Positions 46,624 to 60,482 of a DNA stretch of 64,000 nucleotides are shown piece after piece. Source of the DNA: Kappaphycus alvarezii (Eukaryota; Rhodophyta; Florideophyceae; Gigartinales; Solieriaceae); the NCBI GenBank assembly GCA_002205965.3, contig NADL03000570.1, forward strand, positions 1 through 64,000, read 5' to 3'. The stretch's first letter is position 1. Each line of letters opens with the position of its first letter. The translations under genes were made by a program, and so were the position numbers. The notes below the pieces were generated by a model, which ran no database searches, was not told where the DNA came from, and worked only from the letters and a program-made list of their open reading frames with translations.

Positions 46624-46644
46624 GGCACGAAATTAGCAGCCCGT
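46624..46644 (-). repeat. Right terminal inverted repeat of transposon B
   Basis: Inverted copy of 43792-43812. Confidence 0.6.
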
Positions 46645-46880
46645 GAACCCTCTACTCTTACAGAATTTCGTGGAAGTCCCGCAAGATGATTGTGCCTGGA
46701 ATTATGTATGTCCAATCATCAGAGGGCACGTTATACAGCATCGATAATATTTTATGCTCGATGCAAAAAAAATGTGTTGGAACAGGCCTCAGAACAGAAC
46801 AGAACATGAGTGGAAAACGTGTCTGATTTCCTTTACAACTGCACTTGGTTATGTACTGTACAGACTTTCGGGCTAGATTT

Positions 46881-47601
46881 TGATAGGGATAAATCGGCGG
46901 GGGAAGAGATCCTCAGAACCGATTACCCTGAGAAGGAGGTGTTGCGAGCGACAAAAGTGCTGCCGTGGTATTGTTGAACGAACAAAAGGGAGTGTATATA
47001 GAAGAGAGTTGAGGAAGCTACAAGCAAGTATAAAAGGGGCAGAGTCTACCACTGACGCTCTGCGACCAGCGTAAGAAAAAGTGTTCTTGGGTCTGAAGTT
47101 GACTCTCAACTTCCTACTACTCGGGACTTGGCTTGAAGTTGTCTGCCAACTTGCTTCACCTCCACTAAAGGAAGCAGTTTACTCGGCTTATATAGACTTT
47201 TGGCTACCCCAAAAGTCTCCAACAAACATACTTATAACCATAAAATGTATTCACGGTAATCGTGTGAACCAGAGAGACTATTAGAAGATATTTCCTCAAG
47301 GTAAATATCTAGGTGCCATACCCATGCCAGCCATCCATCGGCCAGGGGTGGGAATTGATGTGGCCATTATATAGACCTTTCAGAGCTACTTGTCGTATCA
47401 CCCACAACCTGGAACTGTACTGACATCTACTATGACAGCGTGTCCTAAAATGAAAAAAATCAGCCGACGAATTTGCCACACTCACCCAAATTAAAAATAT
47501 CTTGCAAATTCAAAAACTGTAAAAATATCTTCCCAATTCCGATACTGTATACAATCATGGTCCTCATCTAGATTTTTTCGTGCGCGAATTTGCGCACATC
47601 A
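46881..47601 (-). repeat. Array LTR 1 (3'-most)
   Basis: 721 bp. Begins TGATAGGG and ends GCGCACATCA on the plus strand. Sister to LTR 3 by shared variants. Confidence 0.93.
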
Positions 47602-47634
47602 CGCCCTCTCGCTCAAGACGAACGTCCCGACTCG

Positions 47635-50600
47635 TCACTGCTCTTCTTCTGCTTCCGTTAGTGTTCGCTGTCTTATTGATAAAATGTATGGTCTCTCAAA
47701 CGGGTACGGATGCAACTGATTACCAATATGATGCTCTAAAAAGTAGGTTCGCATTACTGGTACCTCACTTTGTAGCATAGCCTCATATATTGGTTTGATC
47801 ACATCGAGGTGGGGTTGAATACATTCTTCTTCCGTGACTCTTCCGAATCTTCCAAGAGTGAAAAAATATATGTGATATGCAAACTCTTCTGGAAGATGCC
47901 GGAGGAATGGATGTCGATAAGAAAAGAAGACGCGCATCATCAAGAACGAATCTTCGTAAGATAAGTGCGGTCCATGTAGCGCCCTAAAACATAAACAGAT
48001 GCTTATCATGAAATAAGAAATGACCTGCGCATCGTTCGCATCCTCGGAGATATTGCGCAGCCAAAAAGATAATCTTCTTCTTCCGACTGTATGCTGTGCA
48101 TGGTTGTGAAGCAGAGCTAGAGATGAAGTTGTGGTGGACGGTCCCGATGAATGGCCGCGACCAGCTCCTGACGTACTGGGACCTGCACGAGGTCCTCTCG
48201 GGGACGACCAGAACCTCTTCTGGGCGGGTTGTTGTCTCCTGAAGGTCCTCCTCTGGTCATCATCACTGCTTCAGGAGGATCCTCGCCGCCTTCAACGTTC
48301 CCAATTTGTGGCGGAGAAACGTAAGGTTCCCATAGAGGATACGGGACCAGCCTGTATTCCATATCCGGGGGTAAGGCGTAACTTCTCAGTCGCACGTCTT
48401 GGTTGTTCTTGAGAAATACGTAAATTGGACGGATAATATTCAGATACGTTTGCGACAAGTCTCCAGCAGCTACCATTCCATATCTTCCTATAGAGTAATG
48501 ATATATTACCTCCACAAACTCTGGACCTGCTTCCGTGAACCTTCCGTTTTGGAATGAAAATAGAACTCTTATTAATAGTCGGAAATCTTCTGAGGTAGCA
48601 ATGGTCCGTTCAACGTACGAAAACATAGGCATATATTAATGTAGAAATGGATGATTACGTGGAGTTCGTAGTAGTCCCGCGTAACCGAGATGATCCATTC
48701 CCAGGCCCTTTTTCCTCCCATAGGAATCATTCTATAGTTAAAGATGAGTATGCCCCGTGGTTGCGCATAGTCCTGTGTGAGAAGGAATTCTTCAGGCCTC
48801 TGATGGTAAGGGACCAGACGACGTGCATGGATGGCCCTCCTAGATCTCTTCCCTGAGCTTGAACAGAGCTGATAGTGCGGGTGTCTTTCCTCCGTGACGA
48901 TGCAAGGGTTCGAGTACTTGGTTTGGAAGGCCGGCCACTTCACAGCCTGCTGCATTGCTTTTCCATGTACTACAAGTACTTTAGAGCCAACTGAAAAGGT
49001 TCTGACTGCAGGTTCTTCATCCTTATTTCTTGTCTGTGTTAGCGCGCGGTGTGATCTCCAGCCTTCGGTGGCCAGTAGTTCAACTTCCCTACTCTCTTCA
49101 TCGATAATATTTGTTTCCATGTCTCTCTGTATCATTCTAGGAGCCCTTCCGTACATTAGCTCGAATGGTGAGCGTCCATTTCTTCCTCTTCTTCGACGGT
49201 AGCCGTATAACACTTTTGGTAAGGCATCTTCCCACTGGATTTCATTCTCCAACATAGTTTTCGATATTGCTCGTTTGATGGTTCCAACCATCCTCTCCGC
49301 TTTCCCGTTGGACATAGGAGCGTATGCGAGAACGGTCTTCAGCTGAATCCTTTCTCTTCCAAAAAACGAAGCAGTGAAGTTGCAGTAAAACAAAGGGCGT
49401 TATCCGAGATGATCCTTTTTGGAAGACCAAACGGTTCAATTATTTCTTTTTCGATGAATCTCAGTACCACCTCAGCATTTGCCTCCTCGACTGCAACTGC
49501 TATTGGCCATCCAGTAAGATGTTCCACCCCTATAAGGAGATATTTGTTTCCGGAAGAAGTTTCCTTGAACGGGCCCGCGAAGTCAATTGAGAAGGTTTCA
49601 AAGAGACCGGAAACTGGAAAACTTAGAGTTGTCTTATACTTCCGTATTGGAGTGAATTTTTGGCAGTTGTCGCAGCTTTTCACGAAGTTATAGACGTCCT
49701 TATGGATACCGGGCCACCAGAATCTCTCAGTTACGAATTTTTTGGTTGTTTCGAGATCCCAATGCCCTAGCTCATCATGGAAAGTCCTCAAGATCTTCAT
49801 TCTTTCTTTCAAAGGGGCCACTAGTCGGGGACCGGCTTTAGTGTGCCGGAAAGTTTCCCATTCCACAATGTAAAAGCCTTTTGATTCCTGCGTACCCAAT
49901 TTCGGTGTTCAAGATCAACCTTTCTCATTTCTAGTCCATCGAGGAATTTGATCAGTCCGTGAATATTAGCTTCGTACTCGTTATCGTTCGGCAACTGCAA
50001 CTCGGCGACTCCGACGATGTCCTCCGAAGCTTTTTCATTTGGAATCAGTGCGTCCCTCAAGCGGGATAGGTAATCGGCAGGCTGATTATTGCGTCCGGGT
50101 CTATACACAATTTCAAACCGATATTCTGCGAAAATGTCGAGCCATCGGGCCAAGCGGTGATGTACATCCTTCTTTTGGAATGCTGTTTTAAGTGCCTGGT
50201 GATCAGTTATCAAGACAAATTTCTCGAGTGATAAAAGGTATACGCGAAACTTTTTCAGCGCGAAGACGACAGCTAGCGCTTCTTTCTCGCAGACTGAGTA
50301 TCTCTTTTCCGCGTCATTCAGAGTTCGGCTTGCGAATTGAACAGGGTGTAGTCTTCCGTTTTCATCTTTTTGGGACAAAACGGCACCCAAAGACCGTTCT
50401 GAGGCATCTGTCTCCACAACGAATGGTCTCTTGAAATCTGGGTACATGAGAACTGGGGGGACACATAGCTTATCTTTAAGCTCCTGAAATGCAGTTTCCA
50501 TTTCCTTGTTCCAGTAAAATTTTCCGTTCTTCGTAGTGCTGGCATGTAACGGTGCTGCAGTCTTGGCGAAATCTTTGATAAATCTTCTGTAATATGAGGC

Positions 50601-53589
50601 CAGTCCTAAGAAGCTTCGGACCTCCGTCTTTGAAGCGGGCCTTGGTGCCAACTTATTTTTTTCGTTTTCTCTGGATCCACTCTAATTCCCTCTTGGTCGA
50701 CGATATGACCGAGTAATTGGATAGAAGTTTTCGCAAAGAAGCATTTGCTCAACTTAATTTTCAAGCTATACTCCGATATCCTCTCCACAACTGTCTTGAC
50801 GTGCGAGATGTGCTGATCCAATGTTTCTGAGAATATGACGACATCATCGATATAGACTCTTGCGAATGGAAGTCCTTTCAAAACCTCGTTCATCATTCTT
50901 TGGAATGTAGCTGGTGCATTCATGAGACCAAAAGGCATCACTTCGAACCTGAACGTACCGGCTTTGCTGGTAAAGGTTGTTTTTTCCTTACATTTTTCAT
51001 CCAATGGAATCTGCCAATAGCCAGTGTAAAGGTCAATTGAGGTGAAATATCTCCCGTCCTTCAGGTCCTCGAGGATCTCCTCCATGTTCGGAATCGGAAA
51101 TCGATCGGGTATCATTCTCTGGTTCAGTTGTCGGTAATCGACGCAAAAACGCAGCTTTCCATCCTTCTTTGGTGCGACCACAACTGGAAACGACCATGGG
51201 GATGAAACTGGTCGAATAATATCATTTTTCAGCATACTTGTAACATTTTCTGAGATAAATTGGTCATATTTTGGCGGTTGACGTCTAGGCTTGTGGTAAA
51301 TCGGTTGAGTGTCGGTAAGTTCGAACGAGTGAGTAACCGGTACACTTGCTTGTCTTAAATCTGAAACGCTCCATGCAATTACTTCGGAAGATGTTAACAT
51401 GTCGGATATTTTCAGTGAGGCGGGGGCGGGAAGGTGCTGCACTTTTCCTTGGATTTCTGCCATTTGGCGCCCTTTTTCTTCTTGATCCTCAACCTCAATA
51501 TTTTGAAGGACCTCTTCCGTCGTGCTCACATCTTCATATATGGAATTCGCGTATTCTTATTTTCTTTGCAAAGGTAATCTTCTTTCATGCTCCGAATTCT
51601 GTCCTTTGATTCGATATCATCGCAAAAAGAAACACATTCGGGTTTCAAACTTATCCTAGAATCCAGTCGTCATCTGTTTCAAACCCGGAATCATAATCGT
51701 CCCATGCCATGTTCATTACCCCCGAGGGTACCCTTTTCCACTTCCGAAAGTGTTAGTTGGTTCCGAATCTTCGCTGTCATAGCTAGAAGTGAAATCTTCA
51801 CTGTCCGTTTCTTTTAAATCTTCAGGATGCGTGCTTTTGTCGAAATCCAGGGGCATCTTCACGGTTCTGCCGTCAATATTAACTGAAACCATTTGGTTGC
51901 CCAAGTCAATGCATGTCCTAGTCTTTCCATGTGGGCAGCCAATGATTGCATCGAAAGGGAGATCCGGCATGACAAGAAAGTCTACATCAACTTTAGAGTC
52001 CCCAAAGAACACGGAAACCTTGTCAACAGTGCCCATGCATTTTGAGACGGTTCCATCCGCTACAGTTATTTTTCGAGTCGTTGGAGTAATTTCGAGACCT
52101 AGATCTGTCACCAAAGTTTCTGAAATGAGGTTTGGAACAGCACCCGAATCGAAGAGAGCTTGGGTTTTCATACCCAATACTTTGACTGGTACCAGCTTAA
52201 GACGTCTTGGTGCTGTCGAGGCCGATTGAAGAAACAGTTTCTTACCCTTAGCGGACTTATTAGACCTGATAATTTTTTTGAGTTCTTTTCTCGCATCCTC
52301 TGCGTCGCCCCTCAAAAGTTGACCAAACGTTATCCCAGTTGGGGCCGATGCAAGCTCAGCCACCAAATTGTACCTCTTCACATACTCTAGTACGTCCTTA
52401 GAGATACTCTTAACTTTCTTACTCTTTTTCGTCTTCTTGGCCGGAGTGACTCCCACTCCTGGAACAACTTGATCAGACCTCTTGGTTCGAGGAGGTACAG
52501 GTGCTGGGATATGCTCCAGCATTCCATACTCTAGCCTAGGTTTCTTCGATAAAATGTTCCCTTCCCCATCCCTTTTTGTCACATTGACTTGACTAATCTC
52601 TTCAGCGATGGATACGTTACCGGCATCCGTCAACCTTTGATCCCTTCTATTTTGTAAGATTTTCACCTCTGGTCCTGACTCACTCCTTGCTTCCGATAAA
52701 TTTGCTCTTCTGTTGTCTTTAGACCAGCAGTTACTTTCATGATGCCCATATCGACCGCACTTTGCACAACGAGTGTTTCTATGTGGATTATCAGGACACC
52801 TGTTTGCAAAGTGTCCAGGCTTGTGACAGTAAGAACAGACTTCTGCGGCCTTAGGGGCCCCAGACTGGTTCTTCTTAATGGTAAGAGTAAGGCTTTCCAA
52901 CTGCGAGGTTATCATGTCAAGTCGATTATCGAATCGGGTTTCCAACCTTTCTTCCAAGTTTTTGACATCGCTCCTGACAGATTCTAATGCCGCTGCACTA
53001 GTAGCCGGCCTTTGATAATTCTTTTCAGGATGTACGATAGACATCGATGTGCGGGTTTCCCTCGGTACCTCACTCAGTGACTGAAACGTCTCCGAATTTT
53101 TGACAAATTCTACTATGGTACCCTTCAGTTCATCAAAAGTGTGAGGGCCCTTGATGAGGAGGAAATCGGAGAGCCGCTTATCCCCCATAGCCGCCTTACG
53201 CAGCATTCCGTACTTGGCTTGGGCGTTGAACCCAGCCTTTTCATAAAGATCACACAAGTACACCAATGAGCTTAACAAATCGTCGAAGTTGAGCCGGGCC
53301 TCTATGGCGGTACGAATCATCTCATCTGGTTCTACCTCCTTAGCATACTCTTTCACAAGCCACTCACATACCTCACCGAAGTTACGCCCATTCCCGTTAA
53401 GAGACCACCCGTCGATAAACTTGGACTTATATTTGTGCTTTGCGTCACCATGAAGATAGGCGAAGATACTTGCGGCCTTCTCTTCATCGCCCTTCTCTCG
53501 CATCACAACGTTGACATATGTGTAAAGAAACTCCTCAACGTCTTCAGTCTTGCCCCTGTGAACGTTATACGAGCAGCGTTGAGATCCAT
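47635..53589 (-). pseudogene. Gypsy gag-pol region, array unit B (fossil)
   Basis: Complete set of parts: Gag, two zinc knuckles, protease (Asp-Ser-Gly), RT, RNase H, integrase and the two-domain C-terminal extension. The longest open frame covers 667 codons of Gag-protease. About six interruptions; not intact. Almost identical to unit A. Confidence 0.9.
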
Positions 53590-53677
53590 GATTACAGAAA
53601 AGAAATCCCCCGAAGTGTTCCTTACTACTGCTCAACTCGAATACCTCGGGTGCAACCCCCTCCACAAGAGTACCAAA

Positions 53678-54395
53678 TGATAGGGGTAAATCGGCGGGGG
53701 AAGAGATCCTCAGAACCAATTACCCTGAGAAGGAGGTGTTGCGAGCGACAAAAGTGCTGCCGTGGTATTGTTGAACGAACAAAAGGGAGTGTATATAGAA
53801 GAGAGTTGAGGAAGCTACAAGCAAGTATAAAAGGGGCAGGTCTACCACCGACGCTCTGCGACCAGCGTAAGAAAAAGTTTTCTTGGGTCTGAAGTTGACT
53901 CTCAACTTCCTACTACTCGGGACTTGGCTTGAAGTTGTCTGCCAACTTGCTTCACCTCCACTAAAGGAAGCAGTTTACTCGGCTTATATAGACTTTTGGC
54001 TACCCCAAAAGTCTCAACAAACATACTAATAACCATAAAATGTATTCACGGTAATCGTGTGAACCAGAGAGACTATTAGAAGATATTTCCTCAAGGTAAA
54101 TATCTAGGTGCCATACCCATGCCAGCCACCATCGGCCAGGGGTGGGAATTGATGTGGCCATTATATAGACCTTTCAGAGCTACTTGTAGTATCACCCACA
54201 ACCTGGAACTGTACTGACATCTACTATGACAGCGTGTCCTAAAATGAAAAAATCAACCGACGAATTTGCCACACTCACCCAAATTAAAAATATCTTGCAA
54301 ATTCAAAAACTGTAAAAATATCTTCCCAATTCCGATACTGTATACAATCATGGTCCTCATCTAGATTTTTTTCGTGTGCGAATTTGCGCACATCA
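53678..54395 (-). repeat. Array LTR 2 (shared middle LTR)
   Basis: 718 bp. Serves as the 5' LTR of unit B and the 3' LTR of unit A. It carries a variant set distinct from the two outer LTRs. Confidence 0.93.
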
Positions 54396-54428
54396 CGCCC
54401 TCTCGCTCAAGACGAACGTCCCGACTCG

Positions 54429-57400
54429 TCACTGCTCTTCTTCTGCTTCCGTTAGTGTTCGCTGTCTTATTGATAAAATGTATGGTCTCTCAAACGGGTA
54501 CGGATGCAACTGATTACCAATATGATGCTCTAAAAAGTAGGTTCGCATTACTGGTACCTCACTTTGTAGCATAGCCTCATATATTGGTTTGATCACATCG
54601 AGGTGGGGTTGAATACATTCTTCTTCCGTGACTCTTCCGAATCTTCCAAGAGTGAAAAAATATATGTGATATGCAAACTCTTCTGGAAGATGCCGGAGGA
54701 ATGGATGTCGATAAGAAAAGAAGACGCGCATCATCAAGAACGAATCTTCGTAAGATAAGTGCGGTCCATGTAGCGCCCTAAAACATAAACAGATGCTTAT
54801 CATGAAATAAGAAATGACCTGCGCATCGTTCGCATCCTCGGAGATATTGCGCAGCCAAAAAGATAATCTTCTTCTTCCGACTGTATGCTGTGCATGGTTG
54901 TGAAGGAGAGCTAGAGATGAAGTTGTGGTGGACGGTCCCGATGAATGGCCGCGACCAGCTCCTGACGTACTGGGACCTGCACGAGGTCCTCTCGGGGGAC
55001 GACCGGAACCTCTTCTGGGCGGGTTGTTGTCTCCTGAAGGTCCTCCTCTGGTCATCATCACTGCTTCAGGAGGATCCTCGCCGCCTCCAACGTTCCCAAT
55101 TTGTGGCGGAGAAACGTAAGGTTCCCATAGAGGATACGGGACCAGCCTGTATTCCATATCCGGGGGTAAGGCGTAACCTCTCAGTCGCACGTCTTGGTTG
55201 TTCTTGAGAAATACGTAAATTGGACGGATAATATTCAGATACGTTTGCGACAAGTCTCCAGCAGCTACCATTCCATATCTTCCTATAGAGTAATGATATA
55301 TTACCTCCACAAACTCTGGACCTGCTTCCGTGAACCTTCCGTTTTGGAATGAAAATAGAACTCTTATTAATAGTCGGAAATCTTCTTCAGGTAGCAATGG
55401 TCCGTTCAACGTACGAAAACATAGGCATATATTAATGTAGAAATGGATGATTACGTGGAGTTCGTAGTAGTCCCGCGTAACCGAGATGATCCATTCCCAG
55501 GCCCTTTTTCCTCCCATAGGAATCATTCTATAGTTAAAGATGAGTATGCCCCGTGGTTGCGCATAGTCCTGTGTGAGAAGGAATTCTTCAGGCCTCTGAT
55601 GGTAAGGGACCAGACGACGTGCATGGATGGCCCTCCTTGATCTCTTCCCTGAGCTTGAACAGAGCTGATAGTGCGGGTGTCTTTCCTCCGTGACGATGCA
55701 AGGGTTCGAGTACTTGGTTTGGAAGGCCGGCCACTTCACAGCCTGCTGCATTGCTTTTCCATGTACTACAAGTACTTTAGAGCCAACTGAAAAGGTTCTG
55801 ACTGCAGGTTCTGCATCCTTATTTCTTGTCTGTGTTAGCGCGCGGTGTGATCTCCAGCCTTCGGTGGCCAGTAGTTCAACTTCCCTACTCTCTTCATCGA
55901 TAATATTTGTTTCCATGTCTCTCTGTAACATTCTAGGAGCCCTTCCGTACATTAGCTCGAATGGTGAGCGTCCATTTCTTCCTCTTCTTCGACGGTAGCC
56001 GTATAACACTTTTGGTAAGGCATCTTCCCACTGGATTTCATTCTCCAACATAGTTTTCGATATTGCTCGTTTGATGGTTCCAACCATCCTCTCCGCTTTC
56101 CCGTTGGACATAGGAGCGTATGCGAGAACGGTCTTCAGCTGAATCCTTTCTCTTCCAAAAAACGAAGCAGTGAAGTTGCAGTAAAACAAAGGGCGTTATC
56201 CGAGATGATCCTTTTTGGAAGACCAAACGGTTCAATTATTTCTTTTTCGATGAATCTCAGTACCACCTCAGCATTTGCCTCCTCGACTGCAACTGCTATT
56301 GGCCATCCAGTAAGATGTTCCACCCCTATAAGGAGATATTTGTTTCCGGAAGAAGTTTCCTTGAACGGGCCCGCGAAGTCAATTGAGAAGGTTTCAAAGA
56401 GACCGGAAACTGGAAAACTTAGAGTTGTCTTATACTTCCGTATTGGAGTGAATTTTTGGCAGTTGTCGCAGCTTTTCACGAAATTATAGACGTCCTTATG
56501 GATACCGGGCCACCAGAATCTCTCAGTTACGAATTTTTTGGTTGTTTCGAGATCCCAATGCCCTAGCTCATCATGGAAAGTCCTCAAGATCTTCATTCTT
56601 TCTTTCAAAGGGGCCACTAGTCGGGGACCGGCTTTAGTGTGCCGGAAGAGTTTCCCATTCCACAATGTAAAAGCCTTTTGATTCCTGCGTACCCAATTTC
56701 GGTGTTCAAGATCAACCTTTCTCATTTCTAGTCCATCGAGGAATTTGATCAGTCCGTGAATATTAGCTTCGTACTCGTTATCGTTCGGCAACTGCAACTC
56801 GGCGACTCCGACGATGTCCTCCGAAGCTTTTTCATTTGGAATCAGTGCGTCCCTCAAGCGGGATAGGTAATCGGCAGGCTGATTATTGCGTCCGGGTCTA
56901 TACACAATTTCAAACCGATATTCTGCGAAAATGTCGAGCCATCGGGCCAAGCGGTGATGTACATCCTTCTTTTGGAATGCTGTTTTAAGTGCCTGGTGAT
57001 CAGTTATCAAGACAAATTTCTCGAGTGATAAAAGGTATACGCGAAACTTTTTCAGCGCGAAGACGACAGCTAGCGCTTCTTTCTCGCAGACTGAGTATCT
57101 CTTTTCCGCGTCATTCAGAGTTCGGCTTGCGAATTGAACAGGGTGTAGTCTTCCGTTTTCATCTTTTTGGGACAAAACGGCACCCAAAGACCGTTCTGAG
57201 GCATCTGTCTCCACAACGAATGGTCTCTTGAAATCTGGGTACATGAGAACTGGGGGGACACATAGCTTATCTTTAAGCTCCTGAAATGCAGTTTCCATTT
57301 CCTTGTTCCAGTAAAATTTTCCGTTCTTCGTAGTGCTGGCATGTAACGGTGCTGCAGTCTTGGCGAAATCTTTGATAAATCTTCTGTAATATGAGGCCAG

Positions 57401-60390
57401 TCCTAAGAAGCTTCGGACCTCCGTCTTTGAAGCGGGCCTTGGTGCCAACTTTATTTTTTTCGTTTTCTCTGGATCCACTCTAATTCCCTCTTGGTCGACG
57501 ATATGACCGAGTAATTGGATAGAAGTTTTCGCAAAGAAGCATTTGCTCAACTTAATTTTCAAGCTATACTCCGATATCCTCTCCACAACTGTCTTGACGT
57601 GCGAGATGTGCTGATCCAATGTTTCTGAGAATATGACGACATCATCGATATAGACTCTTGCGAATGGAAGTCCTTTCAAAACCTCGTTCATCATTCTTTG
57701 GAATGTAGCTGGTGCATTCATGAGACCAAAAGGCATCACTTCGAACCTGAACGTACCGGCTTTGCTGGTAAAGGTTGTTTTTTCCTTACATTTTTCATCC
57801 AATGGAATCTGCCAATAGCCAGTGTAAAGGTCAATTGAGGTGAAATATCTCCCGTCCTTCAGGTCCTCGAGGATCTCCTCCATGTTCGGAATCGGAAATC
57901 GATCGGGTATCATTCTCTGGTTCAGTTGTCGGTAATCGACGCAAAAACGCAGCTTTCCATCCTTCTTTGGTGCGACCACAACTGGAAACGACCATGGGGA
58001 TGAAACTGGTCGAATAATATCATTTTTCAGCATACTTGTAACATTTTCTGAGATAAATTGGTCATATTTTGGCGGTTGACGTCTAGGCTTGTGGTAAATC
58101 GGTTGAGTGTCGGTAAGTTCGAACGAGTGAGTAACCGGTACACTTGCTTGTCTTAAATCTGAAACGCTCCATGCAATTACTTCGGAAGATGTTAACATGT
58201 CGGATATTTTCAGTGAGGCGGGGGGCGGAAAGGTGCTGCACATTTTCCTTGGATTTCTGCCATTTGGCGCCCTTTTTCTTCTTGATCCTCACCTCAATAT
58301 TTTGAAGGACCTCTCCGTCGTGCTCACATCTTCATATATGGAGTTCGCCGTATTCTTATCTTTGCAAAGGTAATCTTCTTTCATGCTCCGAATTCTGTCC
58401 TTTGATTCGATATCATCGCAAAAAGAAACACATTCGGGTTTCAAACTTATCCTAGAATCCCAGTCGTCATCTGTTTCAAACCCGGAATCATAATCGTCCC
58501 ATGCCATGTTCATTAACCCCTGAGGGTACCCTTTTCCACTTCCGAAAGTGTTAGTTGGTTCCGAATCTTCGCTGTCATAGCTAGAAGTGAAATCTTCACT
58601 GTCCGTTTCTTTTAAATCTTCAGGATGCGTGCTTTTGTCGAAATCCAGGGGCATCTTCACTGTTCTGCCGTCAATATTAACTGAAACCATTTGGTTGCCC
58701 AAGTCAATGCATGTTCCTAGTCTTTCCATTGTGGGGCAGCCAATGATTGCATCAAAAGGGAGATCCGGCATGACAAGAAAGTCTACATCAACTTTAGAGT
58801 CCCCAAAGAACACGGAAACCTTGTCAACAGTGCCCATGCATTTTGAGACGGTTCCATCCGCTACAGTTATTTTTCGAGTCGCTGGAGTAATTTCGAGACC
58901 TAGATCTGTCACCAAGGTTTCTGAAATGAGGTTTGGAACAGCACCCGAATCGAAGAGAGCTTGGGTTTTCATACCCAATACTTTGACTGGTACCAGCTTA
59001 AGACGTCTTGGTGCTGTCGAGGCCGATTGAAGAAACAGTTTCTTACCCTTAGCGGACTTAGTAGACCTGATAATTTTTTGAGTTCTTTTCTCGCATCCTC
59101 TGCGTCGCCCCTCAAAAGTTGACCAAACGTTATCCCAGTTGGGGCCGATGCAAGCTCAGCCACCAAATTGTACCTCTTCACATACTCTAGTACGTCCTTA
59201 GAGATACTCTTAACTTTCTTACTCTTTTTCGTCTTCTTGGCCGGAGTGACTCCCACTCCTGGAACAACTTGATCAGATCTCTTGGTTCGAGGAGGTACAG
59301 GTGCTGGGATATGCTCCAGCATTCCATACTCTAGCCTAGGTTTCTTCGATAAAATGTTCCCTTCCCCATCCCTTTTTGTCACATTGACTTGACTAATCTC
59401 TTCAGCGATGGATACGTTACCGGCATCCGTCAACCTTTGATCCCTTCTATTTTGTAAGATTTTCACCTCTGGTCCTGACTCACTCCTCGCTTCCGATACA
59501 TTTGCTCTTCTGTTGTCTTTAGACCAGCAGTTACTTTCATGATGCCCATATCGACCGCACTTTGCACAACGAGTGTTTCTATGTGGATTATCAGGACACC
59601 TGTTTGCAAAGTGTCCAGGCTTGTGACAGTAAGAACAGACTTCTGCGGCCTTAGGGGCCCCAGACTGGTTCTTCTTAATGGTAAGAGTAAGGCTTTCCAA
59701 CTGCGAGGTTATCATGTCAAGTCGATTATCGAATCGGGTTTCCAACCTTTCTTCCAAGTTTTTGACATCGCTCCTGACAGATTCTAATGCCGCTGCACTA
59801 GTAGCCGGCCTTTGATAATTATTTTCAGGATGTACGATAGGCATCGATGTGCGGGTTTCCCTCGGTACCTCACTCAGTGACTGAAACGTCTCCGAATTTT
59901 TGACAAATTCTACTATGGTACCCTTCAGTTCATCAAAAGTGTGAGGGCCCTTGATAAGGAGGAAATCGGAGAGCCGCTTATCCCCCATAGCCGCCTTACG
60001 CAGCATTCCGTACTTGGCTTGGGCGTTGAACCCAGCCTTTTCATAAAGATCACACAAGTACACCAATGAGCTTAACAAATCGTCGAAGTTGAGCCGGGCC
60101 TCTATGGCAGTACGAATCATCTCATCTGGTTCTACCTCCTTAGCATACTCTTTCACAAGCCACTCACATACCTCACCGAAGTTACGCCCATTCCCGTTAA
60201 GAGACCACCCGTCGATAAACTTGGACTTATATTTGTGCTTTGCGTCACCATGAAGATAGGCGAAGATACTTGCCGCCTTCTCTTCATCGCCCTTCTCTCG
60301 CATCACAACGTTGACATATGTGTAAAGAAACTCCTCAACGTCTTCAGTCTTGCCGCCTGTGAACGTTATACGAGCAGCGTTGAGATCCAT
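54429..60390 (-). pseudogene. Gypsy gag-pol region, array unit A (fossil, least broken copy)
   Basis: Best-preserved copy in the window. A 473-codon Gag frame begins MDLNAARITFTGGKTED and holds both zinc knuckles; a 702-codon frame spans RT, RNase H and most of integrase; a 586-codon frame covers the end of integrase and the C-terminal extension. In the last frame two related domains occupy residues about 230-358 and 441-572, joined by a Gly/Pro/Arg-rich linker. About four interruptions. Some Gag-Pol frame changes may be natural for the family, which cannot be decided here. Confidence 0.9.
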
Positions 60391-60482
60391 GATTACAGAA
60401 AAGAAATCCCCCCGAAGTGTTCCTTACTACTGCTCAACTCGAATACCTCGGGTGCAACCCCCTCCACGAGAGTAGTACCAAA

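Larger units (their letters stand above)
43792..46644. mobile_element. DNA transposon B (Harbinger-like) with terminal inverted repeats
   Basis: GGGTTGCTAATTTCGTACC near the left end (43792-43812 with two more bases) pairs with an inverted copy at 46624-46644; 19 of 21 positions agree. Further AATTTCGTA-like words lie just outside or inside both ends (43724, 43736, 46548, 46561, 46672), as expected of subterminal transposase sites. The interval holds a plus-strand transposase, a convergent accessory gene and a nested LINE fragment. No 3-bp target duplication is evident (TTT and GAA flanks), so the exact ends are provisional. Confidence 0.6.

Noticed and set aside
46881-46924. Apparent primer-site/internal fragment beyond LTR 1, suggesting a third array unit
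   Set aside because: The true LTR ends are TGAT...ATCA. This stretch belongs to the LTR itself, and the primer-site candidate lies just inside it in complete units. The same applies to the end of copy 2 at 17480.
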